Positions 25,713-34,118 of a stretch of DNA of 49,590 bases are shown one piece after another. This stretch comes from Coriobacteriia bacterium. Lineage in GTDB: Bacteria > Actinomycetota > Coriobacteriia > Anaerosomatales > Anaerosomataceae. The DNA is taken from NCBI GenBank assembly GCA_030655755.1, contig JAUSOQ010000001.1, positions 1 to 49,590 on the forward strand, in the 5' to 3' direction. The notes beneath the pieces were generated by a model. That model saw only the letters and a list, made by a program, of their open reading frames with translations. It was not told the origin of the DNA and made no database searches. The position numbers and the translations under genes are program-made. Every line of letters begins with the position of its first letter. Position 1 is the first letter of the stretch.

Positions 25713-25745
25713 ACAGGGACCCGGCCTCATCGGCCGGGTCCCTGT
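25713..25745 (+). terminator. Rho-independent terminator of the exporter operon
   Basis: ACAGGGACCCGGCC (25713-25726) and GGCCGGGTCCCTGT (25732-25745) form a perfect 14-bp stem with a 5-nt loop, followed by TCGCATTCT. It sits between the exporter genes and the convergent tRNA-Leu, and could also act on the tRNA transcript from the other strand. Confidence 0.8.
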
Positions 25746-25755
25746 TCGCATTCTA

Positions 25756-25841
25756 TGGTGCGGGTGAAAGGAGTTGAACCTTCACGGGGTTGCCCCCACA
25801 TGGACCTGAACCATGCGCGTCTGCCATTCCGCCACACCCGC
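25756..25841 (-). tRNA. tRNA-Leu(CAG)
   Basis: Read on the minus strand, a 7-bp acceptor stem (GCGGGTG/CACCCGC) encloses a D-arm, an anticodon stem CATGG/CCATG with loop TTCAGGT (anticodon CAG), a long class II variable arm (GGGG-CAA-CCCC) and the T-loop GTTCAACTC. The 3' CCA is encoded at 25756-25758. The long variable arm and anticodon give Leu. It reads CUG codons. Confidence 0.95.
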
Positions 25842-25917
25842 GTAGCGAGAGTGAATAGTAGCACTCGCCGTGCTGGGCAGACAAGGACGATGCCCGCACT
25901 GTAAGAGATTCGCTCGG

Positions 25918-26901
25918 TCAGGCCTGCGCGCCATTGGACGCTGATGATGTTCCCTCCACGCCGATTGGCATCTCGAGCGACAACCATACGGTCGTGCCGA
26001 CCGGGATCTCCCCGTCCGCCGGGGTGGAAACGTCCGCCTGTACGCTCCCGTACCGGGTGTCCACGAAGTATGTGACGAAGGCTCCGGCAAACTGCCGTTG
26101 AGTCACCGTACCGGGAATGTCGCCAGACTGCAGCGACAGCGATACGTTCTCGGGACGCATGAACTTCACTCCATCCGCCGTCTCGATCAGTGAACCACGG
26201 CCGATGAAATCGGCCACGAAATCCGTTGCCGGCAGCTGGTAGACGTCGCGTGGGACACCGATCTGTTCGACCCGGCCCTCGTTGATCACTACGATCCTGT
26301 CGGCGAGGCTCAGTGCCTCCTCCTGATCGTGAGTGACGTGGATGGTCGTCGTCCCCAGTTTGGAGTGGAGTGCCCGTATCTCGCGTCGCATCCGCTCGCG
26401 CAGCTTGGCGTCGAGGTTGGAGAGCGGCTCATCGAGAAGAAGCACCTTGGGATTGACGACGAGCGCCCTTGCGAGTGCCACGCGCTGCTGCTCGCCTCCC
26501 GAGAGCATTGCCACCCGGCTGTCATAGCGGCCGCCCAGACCGACGAGATCCAGCATCTCGCTCGCCTTGGCGTGTGCCTCTTTCTTGGCCGCGCCGGTGG
26601 CGCGAAGCCCATACGCGACGTTCTCGATGACACTCATGTGGGGGAAGAGCGCGTAGCTCTGGAAGACCGTCGCAGTGGGTCGACGGTTCGGGGGCAGGGA
26701 GGTGATGTCTTCATCCTCCAGCCGGACCTCGCCGCGCGAGGGCGTCTCGAAACCGCCGATCATCCGCAGGGTCGTGGTCTTCCCACAGCCGCTCGGTCCG
26801 AGCAGACAGATGAACTCCCCGCGCTCGATCTCGAGCGTGAGATCGTCGACGACGGCCCGGCCGTCATACTCCTTGGTCAAGCGCTTCAAGTGAAGATACA
26901 T
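25918..26901 (-). CDS. ABC importer ATPase, Fe3+/polyamine/phosphonate type
   Basis: A 327-aa ATPase of the PotA/FbpC group. Walker A is LGPSGCGKTTTLRM, the Q-loop FQSYALFPHMSV, the signature LSGGEQQRVALARAL and Walker B LLLDEPLSNLDAKLRERM. A C-terminal TOBE-like domain (about 240-315, MRPENVSLSL) follows. It energises uptake through the fused permease just upstream, whose 3' end overlaps this gene's start by 38 bp. The complex with the lipoprotein at 28604 forms a complete three-gene importer. Substrate is not determined by this subunit. Confidence 0.92.
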   Translation of the reverse strand: MYLHLKRLTKEYDGRAVVDDLTLEIERGEFICLLGPSGCGKTTTLRMIGGFETPSRGEVRLEDEDITSLPPNRRPTATVFQSYALFPHMSVIENVAYGLRATGAAKKEAHAKASEMLDLVGLGGRYDSRVAMLSGGEQQRVALARALVVNPKVLLLDEPLSNLDAKLRERMRREIRALHSKLGTTTIHVTHDQEEALSLADRIVVINEGRVEQIGVPRDVYQLPATDFVADFIGRGSLIETADGVKFMRPENVSLSLQSGDIPGTVTQRQFAGAFVTYFVDTRYGSVQADVSTPADGEIPVGTTVWLSLEMPIGVEGTSSASNGAQA

Positions 26902-28585
26902 ATCCGACCCCCTTCGTCCTCGACGTTCCGGATCTCCTGAGGAACAGCCAGGAGAATCCCAGGTTGACCGCGAGCACCACTACTATCATGAGTGTGGCGA
27001 AGACGGTGCCTTCGCCGATGTGGCCACTTCGAATCGCTCCGAACATGACGACCGTCGCCACCTTGGCGGACGGCGAGATCAGGAAGATGATCGCGCCGAT
27101 CGTGGTCATCGTGGCTGTGAACGTATTGATGAAGCTCACCAGGAATGCTGGCTTGAGTTGGGGCCAGACCACTCGTACCAGCGTCCGCATGCGACTCGCA
27201 CCGAGATCGGCTGATGCGTCCTCCAGGATCGGGTCCGCCTGGCTCAGCACGGCCGCTCCCGCCTTGGCCGACACGGGGATCTGTCGGAACATCGCATTCA
27301 GCACGACTATGGCCGCCGTGCCTGTCAACGCCAGGGGATACTGGCGGAAGGCGATCGCGTACCCGATGCCGAAGAAGGGCCCAGGGATGAGGAAGGGCAA
27401 CATGGCGACGAACTCGACCGCCCGGCGCCCGGGGAATCGGCGCCGTTCGATCACGTAGGCAAGCAGAAGTCCCAGAAAGCTGCCCCCCACGCCTGCGACG
27501 AGCGAGTATCGGATGCTTCGCCAGAAGCTCTCGATGGCGCTCCCGTTCAGGCCCTCCCAGTGGCGCAGACTGAAGGAGAAGTCGACCCCCCAGGTCTTGG
27601 TGAACGAACCCGAGACGATGGTCCCGTACTTGACCATCACGAAGATCACGAAAACCCATGTCAGAAGTGCGATTAGAACTCGCATCGTCCGTGGAAGCCG
27701 CGCCGGGTATCCCGCGTCCTCCGCCGGGGTGCCATACATGGAGGAATCTCGCATCGTGCGGCGATAGATGACAAAGGCGACAAGCGCCGGCAGCAGCAAC
27801 AGCGTGCCCATCGCGGCTGCGGTCCCCATGTCATAGAGCGCTATGACATTCAGGTACGCCTCGGTCGCCAGCACCGTGAAGTTCCCACCTATGATGATCG
27901 GCGTCCCAAAGTCCGAGAGAGATCGCACGAACGTGATGAGCCCGGCTGCGACGATCCCCGGGCGGGCAAGAGGGAGCGTCACCTTCAAGAATGTACGAAA
28001 GGACGAGGCCCCCAGGTCGAGCGAGGCCTGCTCCAGACGTGGGTCCATACCCGTGGTGACACCGTAAATGAGGAGTGCCGCCAGGGGAGTGAAACCCACC
28101 ATCTGCATCAGCAGCACACCATGCCATCCGTAAGGGTTCACATTCAGCCTGAGAAGGTCGTAGGTGATGAGACCCCTTCGGCCGAAAAGCATCACGTACG
28201 AGAGCGCCGATACGAACGGCGGGGAGATCATGGTAAGGAGCATCGTGCCGAAGACGACTTTGCCGCGAATGCCCTTCGAATGCCGCATATACAGCGCCAC
28301 GACCAGACCCAACGCGACCGACAGAACGGTCGCCGCCGTGGCGATCCAGATGCTGTTCCAGAGCAGCCCGGCGTTCTCGGAGAAGAGCCCGGCATATCTC
28401 TGAAGGGTGAGGCCCTCGTCGGAAAGGACGCTCTCCCACACGACGGCCAGCGTAGGCCACAGGATGAACACCAGGACAGCGACGATGGCCGCACCGTAGA
28501 CCCCACGCTCTAGGAGTGCGGAAGCGAGGGCGCCCCTATCGGACGCCCTCGCACGCTGTCTTGGCGGTCGAATACCTCGGCTCAT
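26864..28585 (-). CDS. Fused two-domain ABC importer permease (FbpB-type)
   Basis: A 573-aa permease with about 12 transmembrane helices made of two tandem binding-protein-dependent transport domains. Each carries an EAA-like ATPase-contact loop: ASLDLGASSFRTFLKVTLP (about 190) and ASADLGASRMRTLVRVVWP (about 475). Single-chain permeases like this are typical of Fe3+ (FbpB/SfuB) and 2-aminoethylphosphonate importers. It lies 18 bp downstream of the binding-protein gene and overlaps the ATPase gene by 38 bp. Confidence 0.9.
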   Translation of the reverse strand: MSRGIRPPRQRARASDRGALASALLERGVYGAAIVAVLVFILWPTLAVVWESVLSDEGLTLQRYAGLFSENAGLLWNSIWIATAATVLSVALGLVVALYMRHSKGIRGKVVFGTMLLTMISPPFVSALSYVMLFGRRGLITYDLLRLNVNPYGWHGVLLMQMVGFTPLAALLIYGVTTGMDPRLEQASLDLGASSFRTFLKVTLPLARPGIVAAGLITFVRSLSDFGTPIIIGGNFTVLATEAYLNVIALYDMGTAAAMGTLLLLPALVAFVIYRRTMRDSSMYGTPAEDAGYPARLPRTMRVLIALLTWVFVIFVMVKYGTIVSGSFTKTWGVDFSFSLRHWEGLNGSAIESFWRSIRYSLVAGVGGSFLGLLLAYVIERRRFPGRRAVEFVAMLPFLIPGPFFGIGYAIAFRQYPLALTGTAAIVVLNAMFRQIPVSAKAGAAVLSQADPILEDASADLGASRMRTLVRVVWPQLKPAFLVSFINTFTATMTTIGAIIFLISPSAKVATVVMFGAIRSGHIGEGTVFATLMIVVVLAVNLGFSWLFLRRSGTSRTKGVGYVSSLEALDQGV

Positions 28586-28603
28586 GCCGGGATCCTTCTT
28601 GCG

Positions 28604-29710
28604 CTACTTCTTGGAGCCGAAGTCGGCCTCCCACTTGGCCACGACATCGTCGCGGACCTGGCCCATCAGCTCGAAGTCGATCGTCTGGAGGTCAGCCTCC
28701 ATGATACCCGCGTCGATCAGCGCCTGCGGCGGCTCGACGTCGCTTCTGACGGGCAGGCGAGGATCATTATCCCGCAGAACCTCCTGGCCGTGAGGCGACA
28801 GGCACCAGTCCACAAAGACCTTGGCTCCGCCGAGATTCTCGGCGTTGGAAAGGATCGCGACGGGCGATGGCCACCAAGGCGTGCCATCCTTGGGGAAGAC
28901 GGCGACCACAGGGTAGCCCTCTGCCTTGAGGTCTTCGCCCGTGCCCGGCGCAAGGCCGACTATCGCCTCGCCAAGCGCGGCCTTTTGCGGCGGCTCGCCG
29001 CCGCGCTCGGAGTAGAATGGGATGTTGTTGTCGATCTTCGCGAAGAACTCCCAGCCGGCGTCCTCACCCATGGACTGCAGGATACCAGTGAGAATCGTGT
29101 ACGCGGTGCCCGAGATGGCGGGGTTGCTCATCGCGATCTCGCCCTTGTACGCTGGCGAGGTGATGTCCTCCCACGTCTGCGGGATATCGAGACCCTTCTC
29201 CTGAGCGACCTCTTCGTTCACCACGAAGCAGACCGTCACCAAAGACACGCCTGTCCAGTAGCCCTCAGCATCCTTGAACTCCGCCGGGACGGCGTCGGAG
29301 AACGGCGACACGTAGGGCTCGATCAGACCGTCTTCCTTGGCAGCGATGAAGCTGTCCACGCCTCCACCGAACCACACTTCGCCCACCGAATCACCTTTCT
29401 CGGCACGCAAGCGCGCGAGAACCTCACCTGAGGACATGTCCAGGTACTCGACCTTGATACCCGTGTCCTCCGTGAAGGTGGAGAAGATCTCCTCCTGGCC
29501 ACCATAGGCCGAGAAGATGTTGATGGTCGTACCCACAAGTTCTTCAGGGACGACAAGATCGGCTGTCTGTGCGGTCTCTGTCGTCTCGCCCTCGATGTCA
29601 GGGTTGTCGGCGGCCTCTTTGTCCGAGGCACTGCAGGCCGTGAGCACCGACATGCTCATGACAAGCAGCACCGCGAGAAACAGCGAGAGCCATCTCTGAC
29701 CTGTCTTCAT
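28604..29710 (-). CDS. Substrate-binding lipoprotein of the Fe3+/phosphonate-type importer
   Basis: A 368-aa periplasmic-binding-fold protein. The signal sequence ends in a lipobox (SVLTAC, Cys about 24), so the mature protein is lipid-anchored outside the membrane. The fold resembles FutA/FbpA and AEP-binding proteins: INIFSAYGGQEEIFSTFTEDTG at the start, GEVWFGGGVDSFIAAKEDGL, and an NPAISGTAYT-type hinge. Ligand residues are uncertain, so Fe3+ and phosphonates both remain possible. The ATG at 29710 is chosen over 29743 for its GGGAGG site and because the signal peptide begins there. A good promoter lies 50 bp upstream. Confidence 0.88.
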   Translation of the reverse strand: MKTGQRWLSLFLAVLLVMSMSVLTACSASDKEAADNPDIEGETTETAQTADLVVPEELVGTTINIFSAYGGQEEIFSTFTEDTGIKVEYLDMSSGEVLARLRAEKGDSVGEVWFGGGVDSFIAAKEDGLIEPYVSPFSDAVPAEFKDAEGYWTGVSLVTVCFVVNEEVAQEKGLDIPQTWEDITSPAYKGEIAMSNPAISGTAYTILTGILQSMGEDAGWEFFAKIDNNIPFYSERGGEPPQKAALGEAIVGLAPGTGEDLKAEGYPVVAVFPKDGTPWWPSPVAILSNAENLGGAKVFVDWCLSPHGQEVLRDNDPRLPVRSDVEPPQALIDAGIMEADLQTIDFELMGQVRDDVVAKWEADFGSKK

Positions 29711-29759
29711 GTATCCTCCCTTGCTTATGGGGCGGTTGCCCACCGTTCACTCCATCAGG

Positions 29760-29788
29760 ATACTATCCATAACTCTACCTTAGAGCAA
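29760..29788 (-). promoter_or_regulatory. Promoter of the Fe3+/phosphonate-type importer operon
   Basis: On the minus strand TTGCTC (29783-29788) and TAGTAT (29760-29765) are exactly 17 bp apart, 50 nt upstream of the lipoprotein ATG. Confidence 0.5.
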
Positions 29789-29876
29789 GTATTATGTGCG
29801 CTTATAGTGTTGTGCTCAGAGTGACCCCGGCCCGTGTCCCGGCAGACAGGTAACCAGCAGCCCCACATGTGAGGAC

Positions 29877-29909
29877 TCTCACGCGCATCTCATCGGCTAC
29901 TCATCTTCT
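29877..29909 (+). promoter_or_regulatory. Three 11-bp direct repeats upstream of the EAL gene
   Basis: Three head-to-tail 11-mers run without a gap: TCTCACGCGCA (29877), TCTCATCGGCT (29888) and ACTCATCTTCT (29899). The shared core is CTCAyC. A GTGAG/CTCAC inverted pair overlaps the first (29869-29882). Three bases after the last repeat comes CCGAATATCCAG, the same layout as at 30873. An 11-bp period with direct repeats is typical of OmpR/PhoB-family activators. Confidence 0.55.
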
Positions 29910-29960
29910 CGGCCGAATATCCAGTGTATGAAGTGACGTATTGAGAGGAGGTGCATCGTC

Positions 29961-30824
29961 GTGGCGAACCTGCTTGAATCCGCTCCCGTGTCCTGGAGCA
30001 CCGAGGTCTGCGGTTCCGGCTGCACGCCGACTCCGCTCAGCCGATTCGCGAGCGAGAACGAGTACCCGGCCTGCGGGGAAGACCTCCTGACCATCATCGG
30101 GAATGAGGACGTGTCCACCCTGATGCAGCCCATCCTCGACGTCCGAGCGATGTCCATCATCGGCTACGAAGCTCTTTCGCGCGGCCCGGCGGGGAGCGCG
30201 TTCCAGAATGCGGAGACCCTTTTCCAGTCGGCCCGTGCATTCGGCCTGTCCCAGGCGCTCGACCGGGTGTGTCTCAAGAAGGCCCTGCGGGCGGCGGCGG
30301 GCATCCCCGGTGATCGACTACTGTTCCTGAACATCGAGCCGGAGGGCTTAGCGGACCCCGGCGTGCAAGACGATCTGGTGACCCTATCCTCGTCGGCGTC
30401 GCTGCGGCCCAACCGGGTGGTGCTCGAACTCACCGAGCGCGGGATGATCGTCGACTTCGACGAGTTCGGAGCCGATCTCGTCGGCCTGCGCGAACTCGGC
30501 TTCAGGGTGGCGATCGACGATGCGGGAGCGGGTCACAGTTGCCTGCAATCGCTCGTGGAGGTCAGACCCGACTGGGTGAAGCTCGATATGTCACTCATAC
30601 GGGGTGTGGACACCAATGAGGTCAAGCGGGATCTCGTCGCCAGTCTCATCGGTTTTGGCGAGCGAACCGGGATGAAGCTGATCGCGGAGGGGATCGAGAC
30701 CATGAGCCAACTCACCACTCTGCAGTCACTCGGTGCGCGCTACGGTCAAGGTTTCCTGCTGTCTCGACCGAGACCACCCTTCCCGGACGACCAGGAGTGT
30801 CTCGTAGGGCAGTTAGTCTGCTGA
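29961..30824 (+). CDS. Stand-alone EAL-domain c-di-GMP phosphodiesterase
   Basis: A 287-aa soluble protein: about 50 non-conserved residues with three cysteines, then a full EAL domain. Catalytic and metal residues are all present: Y-EAL (E70), FLNIEPE, LELTERG, AIDDAGAG, KLDMSLI, AEGIE and the GQGFLLSRP glutamine. Loop 6 reads DDAGAGHS rather than the common DDFGTGYS, which may affect dimerisation. It should hydrolyse c-di-GMP. GTG start with a strong AGGAGGTG site 8-10 nt upstream. The promoter carries the triple 11-bp repeat, so it probably belongs to the regulon of the response regulator at 31938. Confidence 0.88.
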   Translation: MANLLESAPVSWSTEVCGSGCTPTPLSRFASENEYPACGEDLLTIIGNEDVSTLMQPILDVRAMSIIGYEALSRGPAGSAFQNAETLFQSARAFGLSQALDRVCLKKALRAAAGIPGDRLLFLNIEPEGLADPGVQDDLVTLSSSASLRPNRVVLELTERGMIVDFDEFGADLVGLRELGFRVAIDDAGAGHSCLQSLVEVRPDWVKLDMSLIRGVDTNEVKRDLVASLIGFGERTGMKLIAEGIETMSQLTTLQSLGARYGQGFLLSRPRPPFPDDQECLVGQLVC

Positions 30825-30861
30825 CATCTCGCTCACGCGCTCCGGGCCCGGACGTAGAGAA

Positions 30862-30905
30862 GATGAGAGATCTCTCATCACCATCTCATCACCACCTCAT
30901 CTCCA
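30862..30905 (+). promoter_or_regulatory. 18-bp palindrome plus three 11-bp direct repeats upstream of the secreted-protein/two-component operon
   Basis: A perfect palindrome GATGAGAGATCTCTCATC (30862-30879) runs into three contiguous 11-mers: TCTCATCACCA (30873), TCTCATCACCA (30884) and CCTCATCTCCA (30895). Three bases later is CCGAACATCTAAG, which aligns with CCGAATATCCAG at the same distance after the repeats at 29877. No -35 box is evident, so an activator probably bound here replaces it. Confidence 0.6.
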
Positions 30906-30959
30906 GAGCCGAACATCTAAGTAAGAACCCATAGGGGCAGAATAAGAAGGAGTGACGAC

Positions 30960-31478
30960 ATGAAACACATGGCACAGAGAACGTTGCACATGAAGCGAGT
31001 GCCCGCACTCGTCTCGATCGCGGTGGCGCTGGCGTTCGCGACCATGGGCACTGCGTTGGCGATCGGAGGCCAGATGACCTCTGGATCCACACCTGAGTCC
31101 GACTTGATAGCAAGCCAGAAGACCGCCCCGGTTGCGGAAGTCCAGTTCCGAGTCGCGGAACGTATCCGCACCGAGCTGGAAGAGCCCGAGGCCACTCGCA
31201 TACCTGAACGTGAGCGTGTGGAAGCTGAGATCCGCGAGGAGGTCCGTGTACGCGAGTGTGAGGAAGGAACCCTTCCCAAGACGCTGTGCGACGCCGACAA
31301 AGACGCGTGCACCGCACCATCCGTCTGCGGGCCTCACGATGAGGACATGGCCAGCATGAAATCGCCGACCACCGAACCCGAGCAGTGCGACCTCGACAGC
31401 AATGCTGAGAACTCGCATGATGAGACAATGGACTCGCATGATTCTGACGTTGAGCGCACCGGATGCAAGACTAGGTAG
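30960..31478 (+). CDS. Small secreted acidic Cys-containing protein, unknown function
   Basis: A 172-aa protein with an N-terminal signal or anchor helix (VPALVSIAVALAFATMGTALA, about 14-34). The exported part has a charged Glu/Arg helix (about 60-100, ERVEAEIREEVRVRECEEG) with five cysteines in all (four between about 100 and 125) and an Asp/Glu/His-rich tail (NSHDETMDSHDSDVERTGC). It could bind metal or act as a signal partner for the sensor kinase downstream. An AAGGAG site precedes the ATG. It is the first gene of a four-gene unit with another secreted protein, a response regulator and a histidine kinase. No family is recognised. Confidence 0.65.
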   Translation: MKHMAQRTLHMKRVPALVSIAVALAFATMGTALAIGGQMTSGSTPESDLIASQKTAPVAEVQFRVAERIRTELEEPEATRIPERERVEAEIREEVRVRECEEGTLPKTLCDADKDACTAPSVCGPHDEDMASMKSPTTEPEQCDLDSNAENSHDETMDSHDSDVERTGCKTR

Positions 31479-31487
31479 TGACGCACA

Positions 31488-31919
31488 ATGTACGCGTCGC
31501 TGATAAAGCGGACTTTGGTCATCGCTCTGAGCGCAACGGTGCTGGTAACCAGCGCCGTTGCGCTCGCGCTGCATTCCATCCCCCGGATCTCAGGCATGCC
31601 GAGCGTACCTGCCGTTCGGACAGCGCTGTCGTTGACCTCCTTCTCATCGGACACCGATTCCGTAGAACCGACTGATGCCGAGATGTCCCAAGATCCCAGC
31701 TCCACACAAAGCGCGGTCCCCGACACCCTCCAGCCAATACCCCCGTCAGACGCGCTTGCTCCAGCCAACCCTGGAGTCGTCGTGGCTCAGACCGTGTCTG
31801 ACCCGCAACGCGAGGTGATCGTACCCGAACCGTACGAGACACTCGACGACCCGATGGACGGTGGCTGTGACGGAGGGACAACCGATACGGGCACGAAGCC
31901 GACCGGTGACCGACACTAG
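31488..31919 (+). CDS. Small secreted low-complexity protein, unknown function
   Basis: A 143-aa protein with an N-terminal hydrophobic helix (LVIALSATVLVTSAVALAL, about 10-28) and a Ser/Thr/Pro/Asp-rich exported region that looks unstructured, ending in a Gly/Asp/Thr stretch with one Cys. It starts 9 bp after the previous secreted-protein gene and ends 18 bp before the response regulator. Two exported proteins before a two-component system suggest an envelope-sensing unit, but the sequence does not show a function. Confidence 0.55.
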   Translation: MYASLIKRTLVIALSATVLVTSAVALALHSIPRISGMPSVPAVRTALSLTSFSSDTDSVEPTDAEMSQDPSSTQSAVPDTLQPIPPSDALAPANPGVVVAQTVSDPQREVIVPEPYETLDDPMDGGCDGGTTDTGTKPTGDRH

Positions 31920-31937
31920 GGAAGGCGTGGAGCCGAA

Positions 31938-32603
31938 GTGAGGATACTTCTCGTCGAGGACGAGGCGCGCATAGCCTCGTTCGTGGTGAAGGGACTCTGC
32001 GCCGACGGCCATGTGGTGGAGCACGCGAGCACCCTGGATGAGGCCGTCAACCTGGCCGTCTCGCGTGAGTTCGACCTCGTCCTTCTCGATCTCCTCCTCC
32101 CCGACGGGCACGGGCGCGACTTCCTCGTCCGTGTCCGTCCGTCGCAACCGGACCTTCCCGTCATCGTGGTGAGCGCGGTGGAGGACGTGGAGGAGAAGGT
32201 CGAGCTTCTCGACCTGGGAGCGAACGACTACATGACCAAACCGTTCGCCTTCACCGAGCTGTCCGCCCGGGTGCGGGCAAACCTTCGCCAGGGGCAGTCC
32301 TCCTCGCGCGTGCTTCGCGCAGGGGACCTGGAACTGGACACCGCTACGCGTGTCGTGACCAGAGGAAACATCTCGGTCGACCTTCCGAGCAGGGAGTTCG
32401 CCCTCCTTGAGTACCTGATGCGTCATCCCGGCCAAGTACTCACGCGGTCCCAGATCCTGGACGCGGTCTGGGGATTCGACTTCGATCCAGGTTCCAACGT
32501 GGTCGATGTGTACGTCGGCTACCTGAGGCGCAAGCTGGACGTACCGGGAGAGTCCTCGCCGATCGAGACCATGCGGGGAGCCGGCTACCGTGTCCGTCAC
32601 TAG
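31938..32603 (+). CDS. OmpR/PhoB-family response regulator
   Basis: A 221-aa two-domain regulator. The receiver domain has acidic residues in LLVEDEA, the phospho-acceptor D51 (FDLVLLDLLLPDG), the switch Ser (VIVVSAVED) and K in YMTKPFAF. The C-terminal winged helix (about 125-220) ends SNVVDVYVGYLRRKLD...ETMRGAGYRV, the DNA-recognition part. OmpR-type factors bind head-to-tail direct repeats about 11 bp apart, as found at 29877 and 30873, making those the likely targets and giving autoregulation. GTG start. It overlaps the kinase start by 14 bp. Confidence 0.93.
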   Translation: MRILLVEDEARIASFVVKGLCADGHVVEHASTLDEAVNLAVSREFDLVLLDLLLPDGHGRDFLVRVRPSQPDLPVIVVSAVEDVEEKVELLDLGANDYMTKPFAFTELSARVRANLRQGQSSSRVLRAGDLELDTATRVVTRGNISVDLPSREFALLEYLMRHPGQVLTRSQILDAVWGFDFDPGSNVVDVYVGYLRRKLDVPGESSPIETMRGAGYRVRH

Positions 32604-34017
32604 ACCGAGACTGACGACAGGGGGTCGGGTTGCGCTGACCGTCGTCGTCTCTGTCGCGCTCGGCGTCATCATGCTCTCGGTCCTGGCTTACGCGGGCGTC
32701 TCCCGCCGCCTCACCACCCAGCGCGACGAGACCCTCGTCGCAGAGGTCGAAGCGTACGCGCAGGCTGTCTCCTCAAGCTCGGGGTTGTACGCTGACGGAT
32801 TGGCGTCGGCGACCAGGTCCTTCTTGGCGGCACGCTCGCCCGCGGGAGGTTCCACGCTCATCATCGTGCGGTTGGCTGACGGACGCTTGCTGTCCAACAG
32901 CGACGTCCGCCTGGAGGATGTCCCGGCCGATCAGGACATCCTCACCGCGACGGAACCCTCTATGGGTTTCATAGATATCGAGTATGAAGGCGAGGTCTAC
33001 CGGTCAGCCCACTCGTCGATCCAGGCGGACGACGGCACGGTCCTTGGCGTCTTCCAGGCCGCGATCCCCACCTCGCCTATCCATGAGACGGTCGCTGGAC
33101 TTGCATTGACCCTGGCGCTCTCGGGGACGCTGATCGTGATCATAAGCGCCGTGTCCTCGGCCATGGTCGCGCGCGCCAGCCTGCGACCCCTCAGGACCGC
33201 CGCCCGCACTGCGGAAGCCGTGACACACTCGACACTCGGAGAACGCATTGCCGACGAAGGCGCCACGGACGAGGTCGGCACGATGGTGCGAGCCGTCAAC
33301 TCCATGCTGGACCGGGTCGAAGACGCCTTCGCCACACAGAAGCGTTTCATCTCCGACGCCTCACACGAGATGCGCACTCCGCTCGCGGCGATCAGGGGTC
33401 ACCTGGAGATCGCCAACGATCCCCGTATCGATCCGGAGGACCGCAAGACCTCGCTCACCGTCGTGGACGAGGAACTGAGCAGGATGGGTCGCCTCGTCGA
33501 TGACCTGTTGACCCTCGCAAGGCTGGAGGGCAACGCACCCAGGCGTGAGCAGTCCCTCGATCTGTCGTTCACGGCATGGGAAGCCGCGGAGCGTGCGCGT
33601 GCTCTGGCTCCCGGCCTCGTCACCTACGAGCGTGCTGAGTCCGTGTGGGTCAAAGGCGACCCCGACCATCTGCTTCAGGCCATCTTGAACCTCGCCGTGA
33701 ACGCCGTCCGTCACACCGGGGAGAACGGTGCAGTAAGCCTGGCGTGCGAGAGTCTCGGGCCCGATGCACGCGTCATCGTCCAGGACACGGGACCGGGCAT
33801 CGCTCCGGAAGATCTGCCTCACGTCTTCGAGCGCTTCTATCGCGCGCGTTCCGAGAGGGCGAAGGAGGGTGGCGGCACAGGTCTCGGCCTGGCGATAACC
33901 GAACGTCTGGTACGCGCACATGGAGGTCGGATATCGGTCGAGAACGTGCCCGACGGAGGTGCGCGCTTCATCGTGACCCTACCGACGATCACGCCGCCGG
34001 AGGACGTCCCCGGGTGA
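32590..34017 (+). CDS. Membrane sensor histidine kinase
   Basis: A 475-aa kinase. Transmembrane helix 1 (about 14-34) and helix 2 (about 170-195) enclose an extracytoplasmic sensor domain of about 130 residues. HAMP follows (about 195-245), then HisKA with SHEMRTPLAA (H259), and HATPase with NLAVNAVRHTGE, DTGPGI and GTGLGLAI. It is the partner of the response regulator encoded with a 14-bp overlap. The outer domain could read the two secreted proteins encoded upstream in the same operon. GTG start at 32590. Confidence 0.92.
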   Translation: MSVTRPRLTTGGRVALTVVVSVALGVIMLSVLAYAGVSRRLTTQRDETLVAEVEAYAQAVSSSSGLYADGLASATRSFLAARSPAGGSTLIIVRLADGRLLSNSDVRLEDVPADQDILTATEPSMGFIDIEYEGEVYRSAHSSIQADDGTVLGVFQAAIPTSPIHETVAGLALTLALSGTLIVIISAVSSAMVARASLRPLRTAARTAEAVTHSTLGERIADEGATDEVGTMVRAVNSMLDRVEDAFATQKRFISDASHEMRTPLAAIRGHLEIANDPRIDPEDRKTSLTVVDEELSRMGRLVDDLLTLARLEGNAPRREQSLDLSFTAWEAAERARALAPGLVTYERAESVWVKGDPDHLLQAILNLAVNAVRHTGENGAVSLACESLGPDARVIVQDTGPGIAPEDLPHVFERFYRARSERAKEGGGTGLGLAITERLVRAHGGRISVENVPDGGARFIVTLPTITPPEDVPG

Positions 34018-34118
34018 GAGCATGACAACGCGGGGCCGGCCCACAACAGCACCTACCATCCCACGGGGCCGACCCGCTCGCGCTACAATCGGCACGTAAG
34101 CGCGACGGAAGGCGACGT

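Noticed and set aside
34022-34075. GC-rich inverted repeat after the histidine kinase gene, considered as a terminator
   Set aside because: The arms pair only imperfectly and no T-run follows; too weak to call.
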